The notes under the pieces are model-generated. The model saw nothing but the letters and a program-made list of their open reading frames with translations. It was not told the DNA's origin and ran no database searches. Positions 33,828 through 42,701 of a stretch of DNA of 64,000 nucleotides are shown one piece after another (position 1 is the stretch's first letter; each line of letters starts with the position of its first letter). The stretch comes from Hymenobacter aerophilus DSM 13606 (GTDB taxonomy: Bacteria > Bacteroidota > Bacteroidia > Cytophagales > Hymenobacteraceae). The position numbers and the translations under genes were made by a program. The stretch is taken from positions 1-64,000 of the forward strand of contig NZ_KB907819.1 of NCBI RefSeq assembly GCF_000382225.1, written 5' to 3'.

Positions 33828-36683
33828 ATGGCCTCAACTTTTACCCACTCCCTGCTTGTGGCAGGGTGTTGCGCGCTTGCTACTGCCGCTGCAGCCCAGA
33901 CAGCCGACCAGCCCGCTGCCGCCGATGCGCCCAGCCTGACTGCGGCCGATGAAGGCAACAGCGCTACAGCGGGCATCTCCGGTGTGGTTAGCTCCGACAA
34001 GCAGCTCAATCTGGCCAACGTCAGTATTACGGCCATCCATATCCCGACCGGCGTGCGGCGCACGGCCCGCACCGATGAGCAGGGCCGCTTCAGCATCAAC
34101 ACCATGCTCGTGGGCGGCCCCTACGCCGTGCAGATCAGCCAGGAAGGCTACCGCACCCAGCTGCTGACCAACGTGTTTCTGGAAGGCGGCAAAACCAGCC
34201 AGTTCAACAACGTGCTCAGCCCGGCTACCGTGGCCGTAGGTACCCGCCGCACCGACCGGACGCTGGCCGAATCCATTGCCCCGGTAGACGTGGTGGACAT
34301 GCGCGAATTGCTGCCGCTGGTACCCCAGACCGACCTGAGCCAGCTGCTGCACCAGGTGGTGCCCTCGTTTAACTCGACCCGCCAGACCTCGGCCGACGGC
34401 GCCGACCACGTGGACCCCATCAGCCTGCGCGGCCTCGCCCCCGACCAGGCCCTGGTGCTGGTGAACGGCAAGCGCCGCCACACCACGGCCCTCATCAACC
34501 TGCTCGGCAGCCGCGGCGTGGGCAGCGTGGGCTACGATTTGAACGCGCTCAGCACCAGCGGCATCGACCGGGTGGAAGTGCTGCGCGACGGTGCGGCGGC
34601 CCAGTACGGCTCCGATGCCATTGCGGGCGTAATCAACATCAACCTGAAGGACGACAACCGCGGCGGCGGCGCGCTGCTGAGCACCGGCCTGACCAGCGCC
34701 GGCGACGGTCTGACGGGCCTGCTCAGCCTCAACCGCGGCCTGAAGCTGGGTGAAAAAGGCTTCCTCAACTTCACGGCCGACGCCGGCTACCGCGGCTCCT
34801 CGACCCGCGACTACCGCCGCGACATCAATTCGTGGCCGGTGTACTCCTACGATGCCGAGGAGGAGCGCAAGGCCCTGGCGGCCAACGGCAAAACCTACGA
34901 CGACTTCGAGCAGAAAAACGGCGACGCGCAGGTAACCAACGCCCGCGGCCTCTACAACCTGGGCGTGCCGCTGTCGGAGCGGGTGCGGCTGTACTCGTTT
35001 GGCAGCTACAACTTCCGGCGGGGCAAGGCCGCCGCGCCCTGGGTGCTGCCCGCCTCGGCCGAGGCCGACATTGTGGACGAAATCTTCCCCAACGGCTACC
35101 AGCCCAGCATCAACACCCGCATCAACGACGGCTCGGCGGTGGCCGGGCTGGAAATCGGGCTGGGAGCCTGGAAGCTCGACCTGAGCCACGTGCTGGGCGC
35201 CAACCAGATGCGCTACGATGTAAGCAAAACGCTCAACAGCACGCTGGGTGCCAACTCGCCCACCGAATTTAAGGCGGGCGGTCTGCGCTTTATCCAGAAC
35301 GTGACCAACGCCACCATGACGCGCCTGTTTCCGAAGGCGCTGGCGGGCACCAACGTGGCCTTCGGCGGCGAGCTGCGCAACGACAACTACGCCATTCTGG
35401 CCGGCGAAAAGGGTTCGTACTTTGACTATGGCCAGGGCAAGGACGAGGCCTCGGCCGGCGCCCAGGGCTTTATCGGCTTCGACCCGAGTGCCGTCATCAG
35501 CGGCTCGCGCCGCAACGTGGGCGCCTTCGTCGACGTGGAGGCCGACGTGACCAAGAGCTGGACCGTAGAGGGCGCCCTGCGCTTCGAAAACTACAGTTCG
35601 TTTGGTTCGGCCTTCACCTACAAGGCGGCTTCGCGGCTCAAGCTGGGCAAGGCGCTGGCCGTGCGGGCCGGCTACAACACCGGTTTCCGGGCGCCGGCCC
35701 TGCAGCAGGTGCTCTACCGCCAGATTACGCTGCTGCCTACCAGCTCGGGCCCGAAGTACAGCGGCATTTTCAACAACCAGAGTCCCGTGGCCGAGGCGGC
35801 CGGCATTGGCCGGCTGCGGCCCGAGAAGTCGCGCAACGTCAGCGCCGGCCTCGTGTTCACGCCCGCGCCCGACCTGACCATCACGCTCGATGCCTACCAG
35901 ATTGACATCGACAACCGCATCCTGCTCTCGGGCCTGTTTGGCGAAGACAGCACCGGCACCCGGACGGCCTTCAACCAGGCCCTGCTGAACGCCAACGCCG
36001 ACGAGGCGCAGTTCTTCACCAACGCCGCCGACACCCGCACCCGCGGCCTCGATTTCGTGGCTACCTACCGCCGTCCGCTGGGCCGGGGCTCGTTCAATGT
36101 GGCGCTGGCGGCCAACATCAACCGCACCACCATCAAGCAGCTGCGCGTACCGGCCCAGTTCCGGAGCTTGCAGAACGACGACCAGCCCGGCAACGACTAC
36201 ATCGACCAGCGCCAACTCTCGCTGCTGAAAACCGGCAACCCGCGCGAAAAGCTGATTCTGAGCACTGGCTACGAGCTGGGCAAGTTCAGCGTGCTGATGC
36301 GCAACTTCTACTTCGGGAAGGTGGAAACCTACGATTACAACTTTGGCGCTCTGCCCGAAGGCAGCGTGTACATGAGCTTCCACGGCAAAACCAGCACCGA
36401 CCTGACGGCCAGCTACCGGCCCGCCAAGGGCGTGCAGCTCACGGCCGGCGTCAGCAACCTGTTCAACATCTACCCCGATAATGTCAGCAAGGCCGCGCGC
36501 CAGGGCCACGCCCCCGATGGCTTTGCCTCGCTGGAGGAATACGGCCGCTACTACCAGCAGACCTACGGCCGGCCGCTCGACCTGCCGTCTGACTACGACA
36601 TCTTCCCCTACCAGTCGCAGCAGATGCCCCTCACCGGGCGCTACTTCTACCTGAAGGCCAGCTACACGCTGGGTGTTAAATAG
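33828..36683 (+). CDS. TonB-dependent outer-membrane receptor with carboxypeptidase-regulatory-like domain
   Basis: 951 residues. The signal peptide is MASTFTHSLLVAGCCALATAAAA. A beta-sandwich (ISGVVSSDKQLNLANVSITA) and a plug domain follow, the latter with LPLVPQTDLSQLLHQVVPSF, ISLRGLAPDQALVLVNGKRRH and DRVEVLRDGAAAQYGSDAIAG. The barrel ends with an aromatic-containing tail (YFYLKASYTLGVK). A receptor with no SusD partner, it could import siderophores, cofactors or peptides. The substrate is not readable. The following gene, 55 bases down, is an alpha/beta-hydrolase-like protein. It may act on the imported ligand, but this is inference. Confidence 0.9.
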   Translation: MASTFTHSLLVAGCCALATAAAAQTADQPAAADAPSLTAADEGNSATAGISGVVSSDKQLNLANVSITAIHIPTGVRRTARTDEQGRFSINTMLVGGPYAVQISQEGYRTQLLTNVFLEGGKTSQFNNVLSPATVAVGTRRTDRTLAESIAPVDVVDMRELLPLVPQTDLSQLLHQVVPSFNSTRQTSADGADHVDPISLRGLAPDQALVLVNGKRRHTTALINLLGSRGVGSVGYDLNALSTSGIDRVEVLRDGAAAQYGSDAIAGVININLKDDNRGGGALLSTGLTSAGDGLTGLLSLNRGLKLGEKGFLNFTADAGYRGSSTRDYRRDINSWPVYSYDAEEERKALAANGKTYDDFEQKNGDAQVTNARGLYNLGVPLSERVRLYSFGSYNFRRGKAAAPWVLPASAEADIVDEIFPNGYQPSINTRINDGSAVAGLEIGLGAWKLDLSHVLGANQMRYDVSKTLNSTLGANSPTEFKAGGLRFIQNVTNATMTRLFPKALAGTNVAFGGELRNDNYAILAGEKGSYFDYGQGKDEASAGAQGFIGFDPSAVISGSRRNVGAFVDVEADVTKSWTVEGALRFENYSSFGSAFTYKAASRLKLGKALAVRAGYNTGFRAPALQQVLYRQITLLPTSSGPKYSGIFNNQSPVAEAAGIGRLRPEKSRNVSAGLVFTPAPDLTITLDAYQIDIDNRILLSGLFGEDSTGTRTAFNQALLNANADEAQFFTNAADTRTRGLDFVATYRRPLGRGSFNVALAANINRTTIKQLRVPAQFRSLQNDDQPGNDYIDQRQLSLLKTGNPREKLILSTGYELGKFSVLMRNFYFGKVETYDYNFGALPEGSVYMSFHGKTSTDLTASYRPAKGVQLTAGVSNLFNIYPDNVSKAARQGHAPDGFASLEEYGRYYQQTYGRPLDLPSDYDIFPYQSQQMPLTGRYFYLKASYTLGVK

Positions 36684-36738
36684 CCTGCCGGCGAAACCGG
36701 GGCTTGTTTTTCTCCGCTCTTACCTCATCCTTTTTGCT

Positions 36739-38157
36739 ATGAGCGATACCCGCCATCTGCGGCCGGCCCGTCCCTTCGGGGGCGGGCGGGTGCTGCTACT
36801 GTTACTCACCTTGCTCACGCTGCTGGCCCCGGCGGCCCGGGCGGCCGGCTCCGGCCTCGACGGCTTCTGGAAGGGCCAGCTGAAAGTGCCCGGCGGCGAG
36901 CTGGAGGTAGTTTTCCGGCTCGTCAGCCTGACCAACGGGGCCTACTTTGCCACCCTCGACGTGCCCAAGCAGCGCATCAGCCGCCTGCCCGTGGCCGTAA
37001 CGGCCACCGGCGACTCGGTGCGCTTCGAGGCCGAAGACGTGGGCAGCCAGTTCAGCGGCCAGCTTACGGCCGACGGCAAGCAGGTAACCGGCACCTGGCA
37101 GCAGCCCGGCTACTCGGTGCCCATGACGCTGACGTACTCGGCCCCGCCCATCAGCGCCGCGCCCAAGGCCCGCCTCACGCCGCCCTACCGCGAAGAGGAA
37201 GTGCAGTACGTGAACCCGGCGGCCGAGCTGCGCTTTGGCGGCCTGCTGAGCGTGCCGCCCGGCCAGGGCCCGTTCCCGACGGTGGTGCTGGTGCCCGATC
37301 AGGGCGTGTACGACCGCGAAGGGGCCGTTGACAACTACCCGCTCCTGTTCATTCTGGGCGACTACCTGACCCGCCGCGGCATGGCCGTGCTGCGCTTCGA
37401 TGCCCGCGGGGCCGGCGTAACCGGCGGGCAGCTGGCCACGGTTTCGGAAACCGTAACCGACGTGCAGGCCGCCCTGAGCTACCTGCGTACCCGCCCTGAA
37501 GTCGACCTGAGCCGCCTGGGCGTAATCGGGCACGGGCTGGGCGGCAACGCGGCGCTGCTGGCCGCTGCTCAGCCTATGCCGCCGTCGTTTGTGGTGGCCC
37601 TGGCCGCCCACGGCCAGTCGGGCGCCCGGCTGACGGTGGAGCAGCAGGTAAACCTGCTGCGCTCGATGGGCGCCGACGATGCCCAGCTGGCGGCGCTGAC
37701 CAAGCGCGAGCAGGCCATGGTCGATGTGATTCAGCAGACGCCCAACCCCGGCCAGGCGCGCGCCATCGTGGCCAACATGCTGCGCCAGAGCAACGCCGGC
37801 ATGGACTCGCTGACGGCCCGGGCCAGCGCCAGCCAGCTTACCACCCGCCGCTACCGCGACTACCTGGCCTTCAACCCGCTAACCGGCCTCGAAAACGTGA
37901 AGTGCCCGGTGCTGCTGCTGGCCGGCACCGCCGACCTGAGCGTGAACCCCGACAGCAACCTGCCGCTGCTCACCAAAGCCCTCAAAGCCAACCGCACCGT
38001 AACCAGCCGCAAACTGCCCGAGGTAAACCACCTGCTGCAGGGCCCGGCCAGCACCTGGACCGTGGTGAACGGGGCGCAGCGGCCCACGTTTTCGCCCGAG
38101 GCCCAGGAGATCATCCGCTCGTGGGTGATGGAGGGCAATATCAGCGGCAAGCCCTGA
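36739..38157 (+). CDS. Alpha/beta-hydrolase-fold protein lacking the nucleophile serine
   Basis: 472 residues. A signal-like N terminus precedes a domain of about 100 residues with VFRLVSLTNGAYFATLDVPKQ. The alpha/beta-hydrolase domain follows (FPTVVLVPDQGVYDRE, VLRFDARGAGVTGG). The nucleophile elbow, normally GxSxG, reads GHGLGG, with Gly266 where Ser is expected. The acid and histidine regions (AGTADLSVN, EVNHLLQG) remain. Either catalysis is lost or the protein binds rather than cuts. Related Bacteroidota proteins carry GHSEGG-type elbows. It follows the TonB-dependent receptor closely and is probably co-transcribed. The ATG at 36739 is preferred over the in-frame codon at 36673, which overlaps the receptor. 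Confidence 0.8.
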   Translation: MSDTRHLRPARPFGGGRVLLLLLTLLTLLAPAARAAGSGLDGFWKGQLKVPGGELEVVFRLVSLTNGAYFATLDVPKQRISRLPVAVTATGDSVRFEAEDVGSQFSGQLTADGKQVTGTWQQPGYSVPMTLTYSAPPISAAPKARLTPPYREEEVQYVNPAAELRFGGLLSVPPGQGPFPTVVLVPDQGVYDREGAVDNYPLLFILGDYLTRRGMAVLRFDARGAGVTGGQLATVSETVTDVQAALSYLRTRPEVDLSRLGVIGHGLGGNAALLAAAQPMPPSFVVALAAHGQSGARLTVEQQVNLLRSMGADDAQLAALTKREQAMVDVIQQTPNPGQARAIVANMLRQSNAGMDSLTARASASQLTTRRYRDYLAFNPLTGLENVKCPVLLLAGTADLSVNPDSNLPLLTKALKANRTVTSRKLPEVNHLLQGPASTWTVVNGAQRPTFSPEAQEIIRSWVMEGNISGKP

Positions 38158-38239
38158 TGAGGGCGGGCCGAACGCAACAGCCCGCCCGGCCGTAAAGCAA
38201 AAAAACCAAATTCCTTTCTCTCCCTTCTTTCTTTTCCCC

Positions 38240-38878
38240 ATGAAAAAGATTTTCCTCCCAGCCTTGGCCGCCGTTGCGCTGCTGGCCTCCTGCTCCGACC
38301 TTAAGAACCCATCTGAAAAAGACCAGGCCGCCGAAGCCACGGCCGATACGGCCGTTGTATTCCGCGACGGGCAGACGGCCGAGGGCCTCGCCAAAGAAGG
38401 CGCCGCTGCCGCCGGCAACGCCGTAGACGAGATGGGTGAAGCCTTCACGGTGAACGACGCCGATCTGCGCGACGCCAAGCTGGAGGAAATCGACCTGCCC
38501 GAGGTGAAGGTGCGTGAAAACGACCGCCTGAACCTGTACGGCATCGAGGAGAACATCCTTTTCGACACCGACAAGGCCGTTATCAAGCCCACCGCCACCC
38601 GTGCCCTGTCGCAGATCAGCTCCTCCATCGGCCGCCGCTACCAGGGCAAGCAGGTGCGCGTGCTGGGCTTCGCCGACTCGCGCGGCGACAAGGACTACAA
38701 CCTGCAGCTGAGCAAGGAGCGCGCCGCCGCCGTAAAAGAGTGGCTGACTACCAACGGCATGATGAAGGCCGCCAACGTGAGCCTGGAGCCCATGGGCGAA
38801 ACCGCCCCCGTTGCCTCCAACGCCACCGCCGCCGGCCGCCAGCAAAACCGCCGCGTAGAAATTGCCGTGCTCAAATAG
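38240..38878 (+). CDS. OmpA-family peptidoglycan-binding lipoprotein
   Basis: 212 residues. The signal sequence MKKIFLPALAAVALLASC gives lipidated Cys18. A flexible acidic/Ala-rich linker of about 80 residues is followed by an OmpA-like domain with ILFDTDKAVIKPTA, VRVLGFADSRGDKDYNLQLS and ERAAAVKEWL. These are the peptidoglycan-binding residues (Asp and Arg). It should tether the outer membrane to the cell wall. The stop codon lies within a 58-bp inverted repeat arm. Confidence 0.92.
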   Translation: MKKIFLPALAAVALLASCSDLKNPSEKDQAAEATADTAVVFRDGQTAEGLAKEGAAAAGNAVDEMGEAFTVNDADLRDAKLEEIDLPEVKVRENDRLNLYGIEENILFDTDKAVIKPTATRALSQISSSIGRRYQGKQVRVLGFADSRGDKDYNLQLSKERAAAVKEWLTTNGMMKAANVSLEPMGETAPVASNATAAGRQQNRRVEIAVLK

Positions 38879-39078
38879 GACCACGGATTAGCCCGGATTT
38901 TTTCGGATTTCACGGATTTTGTAGACGGAAGGTCGAAGGTCTCAATCCTCCAACGTCCTGCCTCCACTTAAACCTAATAGCAAAAGCCACCCCGATTGGG
39001 GTGGCTTTTGCTATTTTGAGCCGTCTACAAAATCCGTGAAATCCGAAAAAATCCGGGCTAATCCGTGGTCCTATTTGA
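38871..39078. repeat. 58-bp perfect inverted repeat around a bidirectional terminator
   Basis: The left arm 38871-38928 is the exact reverse complement of 39021-39078, with 92 bases between. The arms read through the ends of two convergent genes: the stop and final Lys codon of the OmpA lipoprotein on one side, and the same for the minus-strand gene at 39071 on the other. Within lies an 18-bp terminator stem. CGGATT-type hexamers repeat inside each arm (CACGGATT, CCCGGATT, TTCGGATT, CACGGATT). Confidence 0.95.
38976..39017. terminator. Bidirectional terminator within the 58-bp inverted repeat
   Basis: A perfect 18-bp stem (AATAGCAAAAGCCACCCC, 38976-38993 with 38998-39015) with a GATT loop has A/T-rich flanks on both sides. 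It can terminate both convergent transcripts. Confidence 0.9.
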
Positions 39079-39970
39079 TCTGGTCGACTTCGGCGCGGAT
39101 CATGGCGTTGTAGCGCTTGCCGTCGTTGGCCAGCGTGATGAGGCTCCAGCCGCGACCCATGGTGTAGTTCCAGGTCAGGGCCTCCTTGTACTCGAAGGTG
39201 GGCTTCAGAATCTGGCCGTAGGGCGTGTAGTTGTCCATGAAGTTGACAGTGTAGAAGTTGTCGCCGCTCACAATCCACTCCATCGCCACGAAGAAGCCTT
39301 CCTTGGGCGCCTCAATATTATACTCGGTCAGGTCGATGGTGTACCACTCGCCGCCTTTCGGGGCCGATACCACGATGTTCTCGGTCAGCAGGTCGGTGTT
39401 GGGCGAGTTGTAGTTGCCGTCGGCCTTGTAAAGGCGTACCCGGAACGGCTCGCGGGGGAAACCGTTTTCGCCGATGTAGAACGATACGGTGCGCACGTTG
39501 CCGAGGGTTTTGCCCTTCTCGTTCTTCACGAAGAAAGCGTACTGGCTGCCCGGCATGCCCTGAATCATGCCCTCGCCGGGCGTGTTGGAGCGCGAGCCCA
39601 GGCCCAGGTTCTTGATTTTGGCGCTGCTGACCACGTTCACGTTTTCCAGCTTCACGGCCAGCTTGTTCACCTCGATAATCATATCCTGCACCTTCTGGCC
39701 GGGCTTGATGAGCACCGACTTGCGGCGGTAGCCCAGTGCTACGACCACCAGCGAGTCCTGGGGGTTTTTCTGGGGCATGGCCATCTGAAAGAAGCCGTAT
39801 TCGTTGGTCAGGGCGCCGGTTTGCTCCTCTTTCAGACCGATAGAGGCAAACGGAATCGGCTCCTTACTGGCGTCATCCACGATGCGGCCGGTAATTTTAG
39901 CCTCCTGGGAAAAACCAAGCAGGGGAAGCACCAAAAAGAGGCACAACAGGGCAAGTAAACGTTGGAGCAT
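39071..39970 (-). CDS. Carboxypeptidase-regulatory-like domain outer-membrane or secreted protein
   Basis: 299 residues. A signal peptide (MLQRLLALLCLFLVLPLLGF) is followed by a CarboxypepD_reg-like domain with TGRIVDDASKEPIPFASIGL (about 25-105). The C-terminal two thirds are beta-rich and hold a conserved-looking VRTVSFYIGENGFPREPFRV segment and WYTIDLTEYNI. No TonB plug or barrel can be assigned. The role is unknown. The start at 39970 begins a normal signal peptide. An in-frame ATG at 40036 would add an odd extension. The last codons sit in the 58-bp repeat arm. Confidence 0.8.
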   Translation of the reverse strand: MLQRLLALLCLFLVLPLLGFSQEAKITGRIVDDASKEPIPFASIGLKEEQTGALTNEYGFFQMAMPQKNPQDSLVVVALGYRRKSVLIKPGQKVQDMIIEVNKLAVKLENVNVVSSAKIKNLGLGSRSNTPGEGMIQGMPGSQYAFFVKNEKGKTLGNVRTVSFYIGENGFPREPFRVRLYKADGNYNSPNTDLLTENIVVSAPKGGEWYTIDLTEYNIEAPKEGFFVAMEWIVSGDNFYTVNFMDNYTPYGQILKPTFEYKEALTWNYTMGRGWSLITLANDGKRYNAMIRAEVDQIK

Positions 39971-40126
39971 GGGTAAACAGAATAGGTTATATGCCAAAAC
40001 TACAATGAAAATAGGCATCTCACGCAATACTTCCAAGAATATTTATACTAATGCAATTTCACTTGGGAATAATTATAGGTCAGCTACTTACCCGGGCACT
40101 TTCCCTGCCGGGGCCGGGCGGGCGTT

Positions 40127-40158
40127 TTTGGCCGAAACCTAAAAGGGTAGTATCTTTG
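40127..40158 (+). promoter_or_regulatory. Bacteroidota-type promoter of feoAB
   Basis: TTTG at 40127-40130 and TATCTTTG at 40151-40158 match the -33/-7 consensus (TTTG and TAnnTTTG) with a 20-base spacer. The predicted start is near 40165, about 23 bases before the GTG of feoA. Confidence 0.8.
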
Positions 40159-40187
40159 TTTGAAGAGAATCTAAATAGCTCCCTGCC

Positions 40188-40454
40188 GTGCCCAACCGTT
40201 CCGTCCTCGCCCCTGCCACTCCCGCGCGCCGCAGCGTGAAAGACCTCAAGCTGGGCGAATCGGCCACCATTTGCTGCCTCGAAGACCCCGAAATGGCCCT
40301 CAAGCTGCTCGAAATGGGCTGCATTCCCGGCACCCAGGTACGCCTCAACAGCCGCGCCCCGCTGGGCTGCCCCATTACGCTGGTAGTGGGCGAGCAGGGC
40401 GACTACACGTTGTCGCTCAGGGTAAGCGAGGCGGCAACTATTCTGCTGAAATAA
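40188..40454 (+). CDS. feoA: FeoA, small cytosolic ferrous iron transport protein
   Basis: 88 residues with the FeoA SH3-like fold: LKLGESATICCLEDP, then KLLEMGCIPGTQVRL, then GCPITLVVGEQGDYTLSLRVSEA. These match FeoA positions including the MGCIPG-type turn. FeoA assists FeoB in Fe(II) uptake. Initiation is at GTG (40188-40190). The N-terminal extension of about 14 residues (PNRSVLAPATPARRS) is polar. feoB begins 10 bases later, and no feoC is present. Regulation by iron (Fur) is expected, but no Fur box was identified. Confidence 0.93.
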   Translation: MPNRSVLAPATPARRSVKDLKLGESATICCLEDPEMALKLLEMGCIPGTQVRLNSRAPLGCPITLVVGEQGDYTLSLRVSEAATILLK

Positions 40455-40464
40455 AGAAAGCTGA

Positions 40465-42651
40465 ATGACGAGCGGGGAAGATATTATCACGGACCCGGCC
40501 GGCGTGGCCGGCTCGACGGCGCGCCTGGAAGCGGCCGCCGTTCGGGCGGGCGGTTTGCTGGCCCGCATTGCGCTGGTGGGCAACCCCAACTCGGGCAAGT
40601 CTTCCCTGTTCAACCAGCTCACCGGCCTCAACCAGAAGGTGGGCAACTTCCCCGGCGTTACCGTCGACCGCAAAACCGGCATCAGCCAGCTCACGCCCCA
40701 GTTGCGGGCCGAAATCATCGACCTGCCGGGCACCTACTCGCTCTACCCCAAGAGCCTCGACGAGAAGGTGATTACCAGCCTGTTCTACGACCGCGCCAGC
40801 CCGCAGTACCCCGATTTTGTGGTGGTGACGGTGGACGCCAGCAACCTGCGCCGCAACCTGCTGCTGTTCACGCAGCTGGCCGATCTGGGCCTGCCCGCCA
40901 TCCTGGCCCTGAACATGCTCGATACGGCCGGCCAGCACGGCGTTCAGATTGACGTGGACGCGCTGCAAGCCGAGCTGGGCGTGCCCGTGGTGCCGCTGAA
41001 CGCCCGCAAGGGCGTGGGCATTGCGGCCCTCAAAATTCTGATGAGCCAGACGCTCGGCGCGCCCACCATGCGCTTCTACGAGCCCGAGGAGGAGCTGCTG
41101 CCCATGGTGCGGCAGATTCGCTACTACTTCAACCTGCACAACGATTACCTGGCGCTGCACTACGCCCACCAGTACCGCCACCTGGCCTTTTTGAGCGCCG
41201 ACGACCGCGCCTACATCGAGGAGCTGACGACGCAGTACGACTTTCAGCCCACCGCCCGCCAGGCCCAGGAAACGATTGACCGTTATACCCGCGTCAACGA
41301 GATTCTGCTGAATTGCGTGACCGTGACGCGCACCGAGCAGAACGAGCCCTACAGCAACCGCCTCGACAAGGTGCTCACGCATCGGGTGTGGGGCTATGCC
41401 ATCTTCTTCGGCATTCTGTTCCTGATGTTCCAGGCCGTATTCGCCTGGGCCAGCTACCCCATGGAGCTGATTGACCAGGGCGTGGCCTGGATTAACAGCC
41501 TCATTCAAACTAATTTCGACGGTCCGCTGATCAGTTTGCTGACCGAGGGCGTGCTGGCGGGCTTGGGCGGCGTGCTGATTTTCATTCCGCAGATTGCCCT
41601 GCTCTTCGCCTTTATTGCGGTGCTGGAGGAAACCGGCTACATGGCCCGCGTCACGTTCATGATGGACCGGATTATGCGGCGCTTCGGGCTGAACGGCAAG
41701 AGCATTGTGCCCCTGATTTCGGGTGTGGCCTGCGCCGTGCCGGCCATCATGAGCGCCCGCACCATCGAAAACCGCAAAGACCGGCTCATCACCATCTTCG
41801 TCACGCCGCTCATGTCGTGCTCGGCCCGCATTCCGGTCTACACCGTGCTCATCGGGCTGGTGGTGCCCGACGAAACCGTGCTGGGCATATTCAATCTGCG
41901 CGGCTTTGCATTAATGGGGCTGTATCTGCTGGGCTTTTTCGCGGCTATTTTCTCGGCCTGGGCCATGAAGCTGCTCATGCGCAGCAGTGAGCGGAGCTAC
42001 TTTATTATGGAGTTTCCGGTGTACCGCTGGCCGCGCTGGAAAAACGTGGGCATCACCATCGTGGAGAAGGTAAAAACCTTCGTTTTTCAGGCCGGTAAGG
42101 TGATTCTGGCCATTTCCATCATCCTGTGGGTGCTCGCCACTTATGGCCCGCCCGGCCGCCTGGAGCAGGTCGAAGCCCAGTCGCGCGCTACCGCCGCTGC
42201 CCAGCGCCTCACGCCCGCCGAAACCGAGGCCCACGTCGCCTCCGAACGGCTCGAAAACTCCTACGCCGGCGTCTTCGGCCACGTGCTGGAGCCGGTTATC
42301 CGCCCGCTGGGCTTCGACTGGAAAATCGGTATTTCGCTGATAACCTCCTTCGCTGCCCGCGAGGTATTTGTAGGCACGATGAGCACGATTTACAGCGTGG
42401 GCCAGGATGCCAACGAACTGACGGTGCAGCAGAAGCTGGCCGCCGAAAAGGACATCTACGGCCAGCCCTTCTTCACGCCGGCCCGCTCGTTTTCGCTGCT
42501 GGTATTCTACGTATTCGCCATGCAGTGCATGAGCACGCTGGCCGCCACCTACCGCGAAACCAAGGGCTGGAAATGGCCCATGCTCCAGCTCGTGTACATG
42601 ACCGGCCTGGCCTACGTGGCCTCCTGGCTGGTGTACAGTTTGATGAGCTGA
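40465..42651 (+). CDS. feoB: FeoB, ferrous iron permease with GTPase domain
   Basis: 728 residues. G-protein motifs are complete: GNPNSGKSSLFN (G1), then NFPGVTVDRK (switch I), DLPGTYSLYP (G3) and NMLD (G4). A guanine-dissociation-inhibitor-like region follows to about 280, then multiple membrane spans with LIFIPQIALLFAFIAVLEE and CAVPAIMSARTIENRKDRL, the Fe(II) path. The C-terminal part is helical and ends in a last span. It takes up Fe2+ across the inner membrane with GTP-driven gating. Downstream of feoA in a two-gene operon. Confidence 0.96.
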   Translation: MTSGEDIITDPAGVAGSTARLEAAAVRAGGLLARIALVGNPNSGKSSLFNQLTGLNQKVGNFPGVTVDRKTGISQLTPQLRAEIIDLPGTYSLYPKSLDEKVITSLFYDRASPQYPDFVVVTVDASNLRRNLLLFTQLADLGLPAILALNMLDTAGQHGVQIDVDALQAELGVPVVPLNARKGVGIAALKILMSQTLGAPTMRFYEPEEELLPMVRQIRYYFNLHNDYLALHYAHQYRHLAFLSADDRAYIEELTTQYDFQPTARQAQETIDRYTRVNEILLNCVTVTRTEQNEPYSNRLDKVLTHRVWGYAIFFGILFLMFQAVFAWASYPMELIDQGVAWINSLIQTNFDGPLISLLTEGVLAGLGGVLIFIPQIALLFAFIAVLEETGYMARVTFMMDRIMRRFGLNGKSIVPLISGVACAVPAIMSARTIENRKDRLITIFVTPLMSCSARIPVYTVLIGLVVPDETVLGIFNLRGFALMGLYLLGFFAAIFSAWAMKLLMRSSERSYFIMEFPVYRWPRWKNVGITIVEKVKTFVFQAGKVILAISIILWVLATYGPPGRLEQVEAQSRATAAAQRLTPAETEAHVASERLENSYAGVFGHVLEPVIRPLGFDWKIGISLITSFAAREVFVGTMSTIYSVGQDANELTVQQKLAAEKDIYGQPFFTPARSFSLLVFYVFAMQCMSTLAATYRETKGWKWPMLQLVYMTGLAYVASWLVYSLMS

Positions 42652-42664
42652 GCTGGTTAGGGAA

Positions 42665-42697
42665 TTTGTCATTCAGAGCGAAGCGAAGAATGACAAA
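42665..42697. terminator. Short inverted repeat between feoB and rsmI-like gene
   Basis: TTTGTCATTC (42665-42674) pairs with GAATGACAAA (42688-42697) around AGAGCGAAGCGAA. It is a miniature version of the GAGCGAAGCGAAGAATC dyads at 44.3 and 50.9 kb. It lies between convergent genes, 5 bases before the stop of the minus-strand one. Confidence 0.7.
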
Positions 42698-42701
42698 CGC
42701 C

